Source: Chloroflexota bacterium
GTDB taxonomy: Bacteria > Chloroflexota > Anaerolineae > Anaerolineales > Villigracilaceae
DNA length: 64,000 bases
Reading direction: 5' to 3'
Assembly: GCA_016235445.1 (NCBI GenBank)
Contig: JACRLB010000018.1
Location: 1-64,000, forward strand
How positions within the stretch are numbered: the stretch's first letter is position 1; each line of letters starts with the position of its first letter. The position numbers were made by a program, and so were the translations under genes. The notes beneath the pieces are model-generated. The model saw only the letters and a list, made by a program, of their open reading frames with translations. It was not told where the DNA came from and did not search any database. Of the stretch, positions 23,622-31,719 are shown piece after piece.

Positions 23622-24587
23622 ATGAAAGCTGTTGTGTATCGTTCCTATGGGGCGCCGGATGTGCTGAAGATCGAAGAGGTTGAAAAGCCCGCAGTCACGG
23701 AGAATGGCGTGCTGGTTCGTGTGTACGCATCTTCGGTCAACCCTGCCGAGTGGTACAGCATGGCCGGTTTGTTAATTGCCCGTGCATCGAGCGGTTTGTT
23801 CACGCCTAAAGACCCCCGCCTTGGAGCAGACTTTGCCGGCACGGTGGAAGCAGTGGGAAACCAGGTGACTGATTTTAAACCCGGCGATGAAGTGTACGGC
23901 GGGAGAAGCGGAGCGTTTGCCGAGTATGTCAATGTCATCAATGCGGTGACGCGCAAACCTGCAAATATCTCCTTTGAACAGGCGGCGGCAGTCCCCACAG
24001 CGGCGATCACCGCACTGCAAGGACTGCGCGACCAGGGAAAGATTCAAGCTGGGCAGAAAGTCCTCATCAACGGCGCGGCAGGCGGCGTGGGCACGTTTGC
24101 CGTGCAAATCGCCAAAGCCTTTGGCGCAGAGGTGACTGGTGTATGCAGTACCAAAAACGTGGATCTGATCCGTTCACTTGGGGCTGACCATGTCATTGAC
24201 TACACAAAGGAAGATTTTACACAAAGCGGACAGCGCTACGACGTGCTGTTCGATATTGCCGGAGGCCGAACCTGGAAGGAATACAAGCGCGTGCTGTCGC
24301 CTACTGCGAATTTCGTCATCGTTGGCGGGCCCAAGAGCAATCTAGTACTCGGCCCACTGAGCCATATTCTAAAAATCAAATTGACAGCCTTCGGCGCAAG
24401 CCAAAAGGTTTCTTTCTTCATCGCAAAATTCACCCGTGAAGACCTTGCAATACTACGGGACATGATCGAAGCTGGTACAGTAAAACCCGTCGTTGACCGA
24501 ACCTACCCGCTCAACGAAACCGCTGATGCAATGCGCTATTTAGGGACAGGCCACGCAAAGGCAAAGATCGTGTTGAAGATTCGGTAG
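23622..24587 (+). CDS. Quinone-oxidoreductase-like MDR enzyme
   Basis: A 321-residue zinc-free medium-chain reductase of the QOR type. N-terminal GroES-like part (MKAVVYRSYGAPDVLKIEEV, VNPAEW, LGADFAGTVEAVG, PGDEVYG) and a Rossmann part with NGAAGGVGTFAVQIAKAFGA. No Cys/His zinc ligands are present. Family members reduce quinones or activated double bonds with NADPH. AGGAG precedes the ATG. Its promoter has the triple TCCACAAT box shared with the adjacent two-component operon, so it is probably a target of that regulator. Confidence 0.9.
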   Translation: MKAVVYRSYGAPDVLKIEEVEKPAVTENGVLVRVYASSVNPAEWYSMAGLLIARASSGLFTPKDPRLGADFAGTVEAVGNQVTDFKPGDEVYGGRSGAFAEYVNVINAVTRKPANISFEQAAAVPTAAITALQGLRDQGKIQAGQKVLINGAAGGVGTFAVQIAKAFGAEVTGVCSTKNVDLIRSLGADHVIDYTKEDFTQSGQRYDVLFDIAGGRTWKEYKRVLSPTANFVIVGGPKSNLVLGPLSHILKIKLTAFGASQKVSFFIAKFTREDLAILRDMIEAGTVKPVVDRTYPLNETADAMRYLGTGHAKAKIVLKIR

Positions 24588-24651
24588 GCCAGGTGGGTGG
24601 TCCCGTAGACAACAGACCACTGTCCAATTCCAACACTTTGCTTACACAACC

Positions 24652-24705
24652 TCCACAATCTCTCGCCCACCCATCCACAATTCCTCCACAATGGATTGAT
24701 ACATT
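24652..24705 (+). promoter_or_regulatory. Triple TCCACAAT operator and -10 box, site 2
   Basis: Perfect TCCACAAT copies at 24652, 24674 and 24685 (steps 22 and 11) precede TACATT at 24700-24705 by 7 nt, exactly as at site 1. It heads the operon for the membrane protein, the OmpR-type regulator and the kinase, so autoregulation is likely. Confidence 0.85.
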
Positions 24706-24753
24706 TGGGGTGTAAGAACGAACTAAATCAATTCAATCTATTGGAGATAAAAA

Positions 24754-25230
24754 ATGAAAAAAGGTCCATTTATTTTGTTTCGCGTCCTCGGTCTTTTGCT
24801 CTTTATCGGGCTGATCGTTGGCGCAGGGGCGTTCAGCTTCAAAGCTGGAGAAGCCCGCGGAATCATGCAGGCTCCCGAAGTTGCCGCCGCCATTGAAAAA
24901 GCCGCCGAAGACGGACAAGCCGTCCCGCCGATGTATGGCTACGGTCATCCCTACGGGTATGGCTATGGGATGCGCGGATATGGTCATCACTTTGGCTTCT
25001 TCCCGTTCGGCGCCATCTGCGGCTCCATCTTCTTCCTGTTCTTCTTCTTCGGCTTCATGAAAATGATGTTCTTCCGCAGAATGCGTCACGGCGGTCATCA
25101 CATGCACGGCCCGTGGGGTAAAGGCTGGGAAGGCGGTCCCTCATCCATGTTCAATGAAATGCACAAGCGCGCGCATGGTGAACAACCCGCCGAAGACAAA
25201 GCTGACGGCGAAGCAGACAAAAAAGAATAA
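24754..25230 (+). CDS. His/Gly/Tyr-rich membrane protein, 158 aa
   Basis: Residues 8-30 form a first transmembrane helix, followed by an outward segment (EARGIMQAPEVAAAIEKAAEDG), a GY-repeat stretch (MYGYGHPYGYGYGMRGYGHH), a second very hydrophobic helix (about 84-104, AICGSIFFLFFFFGFMKMMF) and a His/Met-rich cytoplasmic or second outer tail (RRMRHGGHHMHGPWG) ending in acidic/Lys residues. I know no named family. The His/Met-rich parts suggest metal or envelope-stress sensing. It is the first gene of the autoregulated operon with the regulator at 25341 and the kinase at 26056. Confidence 0.75.
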   Translation: MKKGPFILFRVLGLLLFIGLIVGAGAFSFKAGEARGIMQAPEVAAAIEKAAEDGQAVPPMYGYGHPYGYGYGMRGYGHHFGFFPFGAICGSIFFLFFFFGFMKMMFFRRMRHGGHHMHGPWGKGWEGGPSSMFNEMHKRAHGEQPAEDKADGEADKKE

Positions 25231-25328
25231 GCTGCATTAAACGAAAGAAGAAAGAGGAAAGAAACCGTTGGTTGCGCCTCTTTCTTCTTTCGTCTTTCTT
25301 CATCCTTCATAATTCATCCCTCATCCTT

Positions 25329-25334
25329 TATACT
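25329..25334 (+). promoter_or_regulatory. -10 box for a leaderless regulator transcript
   Basis: TATACT at 25329-25334 ends 6 nt before the ATG of the OmpR-type regulator gene, and no Shine-Dalgarno sequence lies between. This is a secondary promoter inside the operon. Confidence 0.5.
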
Positions 25335-25340
25335 CTCCCC

Positions 25341-26018
25341 ATGCCAGAACTAATCCTCGTAGTTGATGATGAACCCAAGATCGCCCGCCTCGCGCGGGAT
25401 TATTTGGAAAAGAACGGCTATCGCGTCCTCACCGCAGGCGACGGTCAATCCGCGCTGACAACTGCCCGCCGCGAAAAGCCCGACCTCATCGTCCTCGACC
25501 TGATGCTCCCCAACATTGACGGGCGCGAAGTCTGCAAAATTCTGCGCCGCGAAAGTGACGTGCCCATCATCATGCTGACAGCATTAGCCGAAGAAGTCGA
25601 TCAGGTCACTGGCCTTGAGATCGGCGCGGATGATTACATCACCAAGCCGTTTTCCCCGCGCGCGCTTGTCGCTCGTGTGCGCGCCTTGCTTCGCCGCGCC
25701 AAAGGCGAGATCAAAGCGCCGTCCATCATTCGCATTGGCGGGCTGGAGATCGATACAGAAAAATACTCGGTCACATTCAACGGGACACCCATCAAACTCA
25801 CGCCAAACGAATTCAAATTGCTTTTCATCCTCGCCAGCCGCCCAGGCCAAACCCTCACCCGCGAGCAACTGCTCGAAGACCTGCACGGAGCCGCATCCAG
25901 CATAGACCGCAGTGTGGATTCACACATCAAGAATCTCCGCAAAAAACTCGAAGCCGAATCAGGCAGTCCATCCATTGAAACCGTCTATGGCATTGGCTAT
26001 CGCTTCATGGAAAGGTAA
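25341..26018 (+). CDS. OmpR/PhoB-family response regulator
   Basis: The 225-residue regulator has a receiver domain (acidic pair in LVVDDEPKIARLA, phospho-acceptor Asp in LIVLDLMLPNIDG, Lys in DYITKPF) and an OmpR winged helix (ITPNEFKLL-like LTPNEFKLLFILASRPGQ, ending SIETVYGIGYRFMER). Start ATG at 25341 has no ribosome-binding site but a TATACT just upstream; the longer upstream frame reads through a repeat-like leader. The kinase gene follows 37 nt later. The 11-bp direct repeats at 23538-23578 and 24652-24692 are its likely targets. Confidence 0.93.
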   Translation: MPELILVVDDEPKIARLARDYLEKNGYRVLTAGDGQSALTTARREKPDLIVLDLMLPNIDGREVCKILRRESDVPIIMLTALAEEVDQVTGLEIGADDYITKPFSPRALVARVRALLRRAKGEIKAPSIIRIGGLEIDTEKYSVTFNGTPIKLTPNEFKLLFILASRPGQTLTREQLLEDLHGAASSIDRSVDSHIKNLRKKLEAESGSPSIETVYGIGYRFMER

Positions 26019-26055
26019 TTGGTAAATACTATTTACCAATTACCACGTACTCCTC

Positions 26056-27129
26056 ATGTCCCATCGCCCTCCCCCCCACTTTCCACCGCATCGCTTTCAA
26101 CGTCGCTGGCGCGGCGGCAGTCGTCGGTTTTTCCCGTTTGCATTTTTCTTCTTCGGCACCATAATGCTTTTTACTGGCGGCACTGCCGCCATTCTGTATT
26201 GGGTCTTTTCGGAATACGCCGGGGTCAGAAATATATGGCTTCTTCTGTGCGGCGCGCCGGTCGCTGTGGTCATCCTCGCGATCATCACCATCATCACTTT
26301 ATATAATCGTTTCGGCAAACCGATGGGGCAGATCTTCAACGCCATAGACTCCGTCGCTGAGGGCAACTTATCTGCGCGTGTGCCAGAAAACAATTCAGAC
26401 ATGTTCAGCGAGTTATTCAAACGCTTCAACAAAATGGTCAGCGAACTGGAGCGTTCCGACCAACAGCGCCGCAATCTAACTTCAGACATCGCCCACGAAC
26501 TACGAACTCCACTGCACATCATCCAGGGCAATCTCGAAGGTGTGATTGACGGCGTCTACGAAGCGACACCCGAACACATCAACAACACATTGGATGAGAC
26601 CAAACTGCTCGCACGACTCGTGAATGACTTGCAGACTCTGTCACTTGCGGAGGCGGGACAACTTCCGCTTCACCCCACCCGCTTCCTGCTCGCTGACCTG
26701 ATGCATGATCTCGCCGCCAGCTTTTCCTCCCAGGCCGCGTCTGATGGAGTTGATCTGCAAACGCATGTCAGCGACCCAGCCCAAGAAATCACCGCCGATT
26801 ACGACAGGCTCAATCAAGTCCTGTCCAATTTGATATCCAACGCACTGCGGCACACATCCAGCGGCGGGAAAATTTCACTCGAAACAGAATCAATTGTCGG
26901 CGGGGAAAGAGGCGTGCGGATCAAGGTCAATGATACAGGCACGGGAATTGCATCCGATGATCTACCATTTATCTTTGACCGATTCTGGCGCGGCGATAAA
27001 TCGCGCAGTGGGCGGGCGAACAGTGGGCTGGGTCTTGCGATTGCAAAGCAATTAATTCAGGCGCATGGCGGGACGATTGAAGCGCAAAGTGAAGTGGGCA
27101 AAGGCACGGTGTTTGTAATTGAGTTGTAG
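26056..27129 (+). CDS. Sensor histidine kinase (BaeS/CpxA-like)
   Basis: The 357-residue kinase starts with a His/Pro/Arg-rich cytoplasmic tail (about 1-23), two transmembrane helices (about 24-48 and 58-82) with a short loop, a HAMP domain (about 85-135), HisKA with His in LTSDIAHELRTPLHIIQ, and HATPase (N box NLISNALRH, NDTGTGI, FDRFWRGDK, NSGLGLAIA). The extracellular part is almost absent, so it may sense the membrane or the partner protein at 24754. Its TAG stop lies inside a 28-bp perfect palindrome (27126-27153). A diverged copy of its catalytic region follows at 27164-27258. Confidence 0.93.
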   Translation: MSHRPPPHFPPHRFQRRWRGGSRRFFPFAFFFFGTIMLFTGGTAAILYWVFSEYAGVRNIWLLLCGAPVAVVILAIITIITLYNRFGKPMGQIFNAIDSVAEGNLSARVPENNSDMFSELFKRFNKMVSELERSDQQRRNLTSDIAHELRTPLHIIQGNLEGVIDGVYEATPEHINNTLDETKLLARLVNDLQTLSLAEAGQLPLHPTRFLLADLMHDLAASFSSQAASDGVDLQTHVSDPAQEITADYDRLNQVLSNLISNALRHTSSGGKISLETESIVGGERGVRIKVNDTGTGIASDDLPFIFDRFWRGDKSRSGRANSGLGLAIAKQLIQAHGGTIEAQSEVGKGTVFVIEL

Positions 27130-27153
27130 AACAAGTCTATAGACTTGTTCTAC
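27126..27153. repeat. 28-bp perfect palindrome, copy 1
   Basis: The palindrome begins GTAGAACAAGTCTA and is self-complementary over 28 bases. It contains the kinase stop codon. An identical copy stands at 27259-27286. Confidence 0.9.
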
Positions 27154-27163
27154 GGGCACGTTC

Positions 27164-27258
27164 ACTTATCTTTGACCGATTCTGGCGCGGCGATAAATCG
27201 CGCAGTGGGCGGGTGAACAACGCGCTGGGTCTTGCGATTGCAAAGCAACTCATCCAGC
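27164..27258 (+). pseudogene. Duplicated fragment of a histidine kinase HATPase domain
   Basis: These 95 bp match 26969-27063 in the kinase gene at about nine of ten positions and encode IFDRFWRGDKSRSGRVNNALGLAIAKQLIQ-like sequence. Some differences are synonymous (Gln-Leu-Ile-Gln is kept with three base changes), others change Ala-Asn-Ser-Gly to Val-Asn-Asn-Ala. It has no start and lies between two copies of a 28-bp palindrome, so it is a relic of a related kinase gene. Confidence 0.85.
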
Positions 27259-27286
27259 GTAGAACAAGTCTATAGACTTGTTCTAC
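27259..27286. repeat. 28-bp perfect palindrome, copy 2
   Basis: Identical to the copy at 27126-27153. It lies just before the -10 box (TAGAAT, 27289-27294) of uvrC and overlaps the place of its -35. Confidence 0.9.
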
Positions 27287-27302
27287 GGTAGAATTGCCGC
27301 CA

Positions 27303-29174
27303 ATGGAAATCTCGGAGAAACTCCAGGGCATCCTTGCCACTTTGCCTGCCAAGCCAGGCTGTTATATTTACCACAACGCCGAAGGGACGATTATCTACGT
27401 CGGCAAAGCCATCAGCTTGAAGAACCGCGTGCGGTCGTATTTTCACGCGGACTCAAGCCACGATGCAAAGACCCGCCGCCTCGTGCGCGACATTGCAGAC
27501 ATCGAGTGGATCGTGGTGGGTTCGGAACTTGAGGCGCTCATCCTTGAGATGAACCTCATCAAGAAGCACCGCCCGAAATACAATATCCGTCTCAAAGACG
27601 ACAAACGCTACCCGTACATAAAAATTAGTTGGGGTGAAGCATTCCCGAAGATTACCGTCACCCGCCAAATGGTGGAGGATGGTTCGCGTTATTTCGGGCC
27701 GTACACTTCGGCGTGGGCGGTGTATCAAACGCTGGAAGTTCTGCGCAAGATTTTTCCCTACCTGACTTGTGACCGTGAAATTACAGGGCAAGACAAACGC
27801 GCCTGCCTTTATTACGATATCAAACTTTGCAACGCGCCGTGCATTGGAGCGGTTTCAGAAGCAGGCTATCGCCAAATGATCTCCGACCTGATGGATTTCC
27901 TTGGCGGGCACAGCGAAGAGATTGTCACGCGGATGCAAAATGAAATGCAAAAAGCCGCAGACGAAATGCGCTTTGAAAAAGCCGCGGCTTTGCGCGACCA
28001 GTTGAAAGCGATCCAGTCCATTATTGAACGGCAGAAAGTTATCTTCGGGACAGATTATCTCGATTCGGATGTGTTGGCAATGGCACGCACAGACGGAGAA
28101 GCCTGTGTGCAAATCTTCTTCATCCGCGGCGGCAAGTTGATCGGGCGCGAATACTTCATCCTCGAAGGCACGGAAGACACTGCCGATAATGAAGTGATGT
28201 CTGAATTCGTCAAGCAGTTTTACACGGATGCGGCGAACATCCCCGAACAGGTAATGCTACCGCAGGAGATCGAAGAACGTATCATCATCTCGCAGTGGCT
28301 GCGCTCGAAACGCGGCGGCAGGAAAGTGGAATTGCTCGTTCCGAAGGATGGTCAACCACGCGATCTGGTGCAAATGGCGGCGGAGAACGCCACCGAAACC
28401 TTGCAGGCGTTGCGCGCTCAATGGCAGGCGGATGCGCACAAGCAGGAAACCGCTCTCAGCGAATTGCAGAGCGAGTTGAAACTGTCCGCGCCGCCGAACC
28501 GCATCGAGTGCTATGACGTGAGTCACACGCAGGGAGTGGCAACTGTCGGCGCGATGATCGTCTTCGAGCAGGGCGTGCCATCCAAAAAGTTGTACCGCAA
28601 GTTCAACATCGAAAGCACAAGCATTGGCAACCCCGATGACTTTGCCTCGATGGAGGAAATGCTCACGCGCAGATTCAAAAGGTGGCGCGCCGCCGAAGAA
28701 ACCGAATCAAGCCCGGGCGCAAAAAAAGATGCGTCTTTTTCCTTTTTGCCTGACCTGATCATCATCGACGGCGGCAAGGGTCAATTGAGCCGCGTGGTCA
28801 AAGTCCTCGAGCAATTTGAGTTGTTTGATAAAGTGCCCGTGGTGGGGCTGGCGAAGCAGGAGGAGGAAATCTTCTTCCCGCACAACAGCAAGCCGTTGAT
28901 GTTGCCGCGCCATTCGCAGGGACTGTATCTCGTACAGCGCATCCGTGACGAGGCGCACCGTTTCGGGATCACCGCGCATCGCAAAAAACGCTCGAAGCTG
29001 GGTCTGGCCTCCCAGCTTGATTCCATCCCAGGCATTGGGCCGACGCGCCGAAAAGCCCTCTTGAAACATTTCGGTTCTATGGATAAGATTAGAGAAGCGA
29101 CACTCGAAGAGTTGGCCGTGGTGAAAGGCATGAATGAGTCTGCGGCGGAAAGCGTGAAAGCGCATTTGGAATAG
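27303..29174 (+). CDS. uvrC: UvrABC excinuclease subunit C
   Basis: UvrC makes both incisions in nucleotide excision repair. GIY-YIG nuclease domain at the start (KPGCYIYHNAEGTIIYVGK, about 15-95), UVR motif (EMQKAADEMRFEKAAALRDQ, about 205-240), RNase-H-like nuclease with ECYDVSHTQG and IIIDGGKGQLS, then a helix-hairpin-helix end (IPGIGPTRRKALLKHFGS). Length is normal. I use the ATG at 27303; TAGAAT at 27289-27294 leaves 8 nt, so the transcript may be leaderless. A TTG at 27294 overlaps that box. It may share a transcript with the TumA/TumE-like pair, 9 nt downstream. Confidence 0.95.
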   Translation: MEISEKLQGILATLPAKPGCYIYHNAEGTIIYVGKAISLKNRVRSYFHADSSHDAKTRRLVRDIADIEWIVVGSELEALILEMNLIKKHRPKYNIRLKDDKRYPYIKISWGEAFPKITVTRQMVEDGSRYFGPYTSAWAVYQTLEVLRKIFPYLTCDREITGQDKRACLYYDIKLCNAPCIGAVSEAGYRQMISDLMDFLGGHSEEIVTRMQNEMQKAADEMRFEKAAALRDQLKAIQSIIERQKVIFGTDYLDSDVLAMARTDGEACVQIFFIRGGKLIGREYFILEGTEDTADNEVMSEFVKQFYTDAANIPEQVMLPQEIEERIIISQWLRSKRGGRKVELLVPKDGQPRDLVQMAAENATETLQALRAQWQADAHKQETALSELQSELKLSAPPNRIECYDVSHTQGVATVGAMIVFEQGVPSKKLYRKFNIESTSIGNPDDFASMEEMLTRRFKRWRAAEETESSPGAKKDASFSFLPDLIIIDGGKGQLSRVVKVLEQFELFDKVPVVGLAKQEEEIFFPHNSKPLMLPRHSQGLYLVQRIRDEAHRFGITAHRKKRSKLGLASQLDSIPGIGPTRRKALLKHFGSMDKIREATLEELAVVKGMNESAAESVKAHLE

Positions 29175-29182
29175 GAGCTAAG

Positions 29183-29497
29183 ATGGTTACAGAAATGGTC
29201 GTTATTCCCAAAGGAACTCACAATATTTTGCAAAGATTGACAGGACAATCCCGTCCTGATGTCGCGTTGTCGCTTGCCATCAAGCAACTTGTGCGATTAC
29301 GCGCCAAAGAAGCGCAGGAACAGATTAAAAGCTTTGAAAACAAATACAACATGACGTTTGTCGAGTTTGAAAAAGCCTGTGATGACGGGCGGATCGAAGA
29401 TCCATTTTCCTATGAAGTAGAAAAAGACGACTTTGAGTGGGAAGCCGCTATTACAGACCTCGCCGCGCTAGAGGAAATTTCGCAATGGATCGTATGA
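29183..29497 (+). CDS. TumA-like antitoxin
   Basis: The 104-residue protein is helical and acidic at its end (KDDFEWEAAITDLAALEEIS), with an N-terminal segment (VIPKGTHNILQRLTGQSRP) and a coiled middle (LRAKEAQEQIKSFENKYNMT). It lies directly before and overlaps by 13 bases a TumE-type toxin gene, the usual order of this toxin-antitoxin family. I base the call on that pairing more than on the sequence. GGAG precedes the ATG. Confidence 0.6.
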   Translation: MVTEMVVIPKGTHNILQRLTGQSRPDVALSLAIKQLVRLRAKEAQEQIKSFENKYNMTFVEFEKACDDGRIEDPFSYEVEKDDFEWEAAITDLAALEEISQWIV

Positions 29498-29823
29498 ATG
29501 TCGAAGAATTTGAAGCATCCATTATATCCATCTGCTCAAAATCCCTTGCCGTTAAAAGTACGGCGATCTTAACTTTCAGCTTTACCTGGATCAAAATACG
29601 GACATACTTAACAGACGGAAGCTTTGTCGATATTTCCTACAATCAAGAAACAGGAAAAATAACTTATACCCAAATCCGCGATGACCGCCGAATATTTGGC
29701 GCGGACAATAAAAAAGGCTGGCACTGGCACCCCTACGAAGACCCACAGCGGCACGAATTTACGGATGCTGAAATAATCTTCGATGAATTTTTGAAACGCG
29801 TGGAAGAGAATCTGTCAAAATGA
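29485..29823 (+). CDS. TumE-like toxin (DUF6516 type)
   Basis: The 112-residue protein has the TumE layout: a strand pair (ILTFSFTWIKIRTYLTDG), then SFVDISYNQETGKITYTQI, RIFGADNKKGWHWHPY with Trp/His residues, and a terminal helix (TDAEIIFDEFLKRVEENL). I place the start at the ATG at 29485, inside the end of the antitoxin gene. The stop overlaps the start of the next gene by four bases (ATGA). The toxic activity is that known for the family; none is shown here. Confidence 0.7.
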   Translation: MDRMNVEEFEASIISICSKSLAVKSTAILTFSFTWIKIRTYLTDGSFVDISYNQETGKITYTQIRDDRRIFGADNKKGWHWHPYEDPQRHEFTDAEIIFDEFLKRVEENLSK

Positions 29824-30200
29824 AAGAAATTTGGATTGTGGACGACGACGAAGAGATGGGCCGCGCCATCAGCTTAATGCTGAAACTGTTGGATTGCAAC
29901 ACAAAGCATTTTCTAAATTCACGCGCCGCCGCGCAAGCCCTGCTGGCAGGCGGGAACCCCGAACTGATGATCCTCGACATCAACATGCCCGAGGTCAGCG
30001 GATTGGACATGCTCGAATTCCTGCGCCGCCGCAAGGAATGGAAAGACCTCCCCGTCATCATGCTCTCCTCCGAAGCCGCGGATGTGATGGTGGAAAAAGC
30101 CATGCAACTGGGCGCAGACGGGTATGTGATGAAGCCTGTTACAATTGACGAACTCGAAAAGGTGATGTCACGCGCCTTTTATAATCATATAAAGAAGTGA
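29820..30200 (+). CDS. Single-domain response regulator (CheY-like)
   Basis: A stand-alone receiver of 126 residues: acidic triad in WIVDDDEEMG, phospho-acceptor Asp in LMILDINMPEVSG, Thr/Ser in IMLSSEAAD, Lys in YVMKPVTIDEL. No output domain follows. It overlaps the TumE-like gene by four bases, so it appears to have been coupled to a toxin-antitoxin module after the latter inserted beside uvrC. No kinase gene is adjacent, so its partner is elsewhere. Confidence 0.88.
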   Translation: MKEIWIVDDDEEMGRAISLMLKLLDCNTKHFLNSRAAAQALLAGGNPELMILDINMPEVSGLDMLEFLRRRKEWKDLPVIMLSSEAADVMVEKAMQLGADGYVMKPVTIDELEKVMSRAFYNHIKK

Positions 30201-30210
30201 GTAATGAAAG

Positions 30211-30351
30211 ATGGCTGTAAAAAACAAGAAACCAATCAAGGCCGCAGACGCCAAACCTGCCGCTCAAAACAGGGCCGCACAGATTATGTTCGCCATATTT
30301 GCCGTTATTCTCATCCTTTCGATGGTGCTCTCTGCCGTAGCAAATTACTAA
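30211..30351 (+). CDS. Small one-helix membrane protein, 46 aa
   Basis: An open frame too short for standard tracks: MAVKNKKPIKAADAKPAAQN, a basic tail, then a single transmembrane helix (IMFAIFAVILILSMVLSAVA) ending NY-stop. The basic-in/hydrophobic layout and the position 10 nt after a regulator gene suggest a real small protein. The ribosome-binding site is weak (GAAAG 1 nt before the ATG; GAAG lies further up at 30193-30196). No function known. Confidence 0.55.
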   Translation: MAVKNKKPIKAADAKPAAQNRAAQIMFAIFAVILILSMVLSAVANY

Positions 30352-30375
30352 CGTAGTCGAATGGTATAATCCTGC

Positions 30376-30406
30376 CCGCGCGGCCCTTTTGGAGCCGCGC
30401 TTTATT
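30376..30406 (+). terminator. Terminator after the small membrane protein gene
   Basis: GCGCGGCCC / GAGCCGCGC arms with a short TTTTGGA-type loop are followed by TTTATTT. It ends the transcript that contains uvrC or the CheY-like gene. Confidence 0.65.
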
Positions 30407-30469
30407 TCGTGAAAATATAGAAAATGTCATTGCGAGAACATTTTACGATGGCGAGGATATAAAAAACAA

Positions 30470-30542
30470 TTAGCCGCGAATTACGCTAATTTCGCGAATT
30501 GGTTTAAAAATCCGCGTGAATTCGTGAAATTAGCGGCTAAAG
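30470..30542. repeat. Long imperfect hairpin upstream of prfA
   Basis: TTAGCCGCGAATTACGCTAAT-like arms are answered by AATTAGCGGCTAA across a loop with GCGTGAATTCG; inner arms also pair. It resembles a dispersed repeat, and T-rich sequence follows, so it may also stop transcripts coming from the left. Confidence 0.6.
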
Positions 30543-30617
30543 CTTTTTTCAGCTCCAATAAACATTACCCTGAACGGCATTTTGCTGTGGTCTTACATGC
30601 AAACATAAGGAAGTAAC

Positions 30618-31688
30618 ATGCTCGACAAATTACAGGCAATCGAAGAAAGATTCGACCAGCTCGGCAGTGAACTGCTCGAAGTAGGCAGTGACTATCAACG
30701 CGCGGGCGAGATCAACAAAGAACGCGTGGACCTCGAACCGCTCATCGAAAAGGCGCGGGAATACCGTCAGGCAATGAAAAGCCTGGAGGAAGCCAAAGCA
30801 ATCATCATCAATGAGAATGATGCGGAATTGATCGCCCTCGCCAAAGCGGATGTGGACGAACTCACCCCAAGAATCGAAATCCTCGAAAAGCAAATCAAAA
30901 CCTTGCTGGTTCCCAAAGACCCGCGTGACGACAAGAACGTCATCGTGGAAATTCGCGCGGGCGCAGGCGGTGACGAAGCCGCCATCTTCGCGTCTGACCT
31001 GTTCCGCATGTACACCCGCTACGCCGAAGATCAAAAGTGGAAGACCGAGATCATGTCTGAAAATTCCATCGGCGTGGGCGGCTACAAAGAAGTCATCTTT
31101 GAAGTGCGCGGCAAGGCGTATTCAAAATTGAAATACGAATCTGGCGTGCATCGCGTCCAGCGCGTGCCCGCCACCGAATCACAGGGACGCATCCACACCT
31201 CCACGGCCACAGTCACCGTGCTTGCCGAAGTGGACGACGTCGAAGTGGACATCCCCGAAAGCGACATCGAGATCGAAGTCTATCGTTCCTCGGGCGCGGG
31301 CGGGCAAAACGTGCAAAAGAACTCCACCGCCGTACGGCTCTATCACAAACCCACAGGCATGATCGTCACCTGCCAGGATGAACGCTCGCAACTGCAAAAT
31401 AAATTGCGCGCCCTCAGCATCCTGCGCGCGCGCTTGTACGATATCGAACTCGCCAAACGCCAGGCCGAACTCGAAGCAGACCGCCGCTCACAGGTTGGCT
31501 CTGGCGATCGCTCCGAAAAAATACGCACCTACAACTATCCACAAAATCGCGTCACAGACCATCGCGTTGGATATTCCAGCTACAACCTGCCCGCCGTGAT
31601 GGACGGCGACATCGACCAGTTCATCGACGAACTCTCCACCCGCGAAGAAGCCGAAAAACTCGCCGCCACTGGCGTGGATGATGAATAA
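30618..31688 (+). CDS. prfA: Peptide chain release factor 1
   Basis: RF1 reads UAA and UAG stop codons. The PAT codon-recognition motif is in [14 protein letters not shown] (RF2 would have SPF), and the GGQ peptide-release motif is in [19 protein letters not shown]. Length 356 is normal. AAGGAAG precedes the ATG. It heads the prfA-prmC-tsaC group, a very common bacterial arrangement. Confidence 0.97.
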   Translation: MLDKLQAIEERFDQLGSELLEVGSDYQRAGEINKERVDLEPLIEKAREYRQAMKSLEEAKAIIINENDAELIALAKADVDELTPRIEILEKQIKTLLVPKDPRDDKNVIVEIRAGAGGDEAAIFASDLFRMYTRYAEDQKWKTEIMSENSIGVGGYKEVIFEVRGKAYSKLKYESGVHRVQRVPATESQGRIHTSTATVTVLAEVDDVEVDIPESDIEIEVYRSSGAGGQNVQKNSTAVRLYHKPTGMIVTCQDERSQLQNKLRALSILRARLYDIELAKRQAELEADRRSQVGSGDRSEKIRTYNYPQNRVTDHRVGYSSYNLPAVMDGDIDQFIDELSTREEAEKLAATGVDDE

Positions 31689-31719
31689 GAAATGAGATTG
31701 GAGATTAGAGATCGGAAGC

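Noticed and set aside
27137-27352. 71-aa minus-strand frame over the kinase fragment
   Set aside because: It covers a repeated gene piece and two palindromes and has no start signal or domain.
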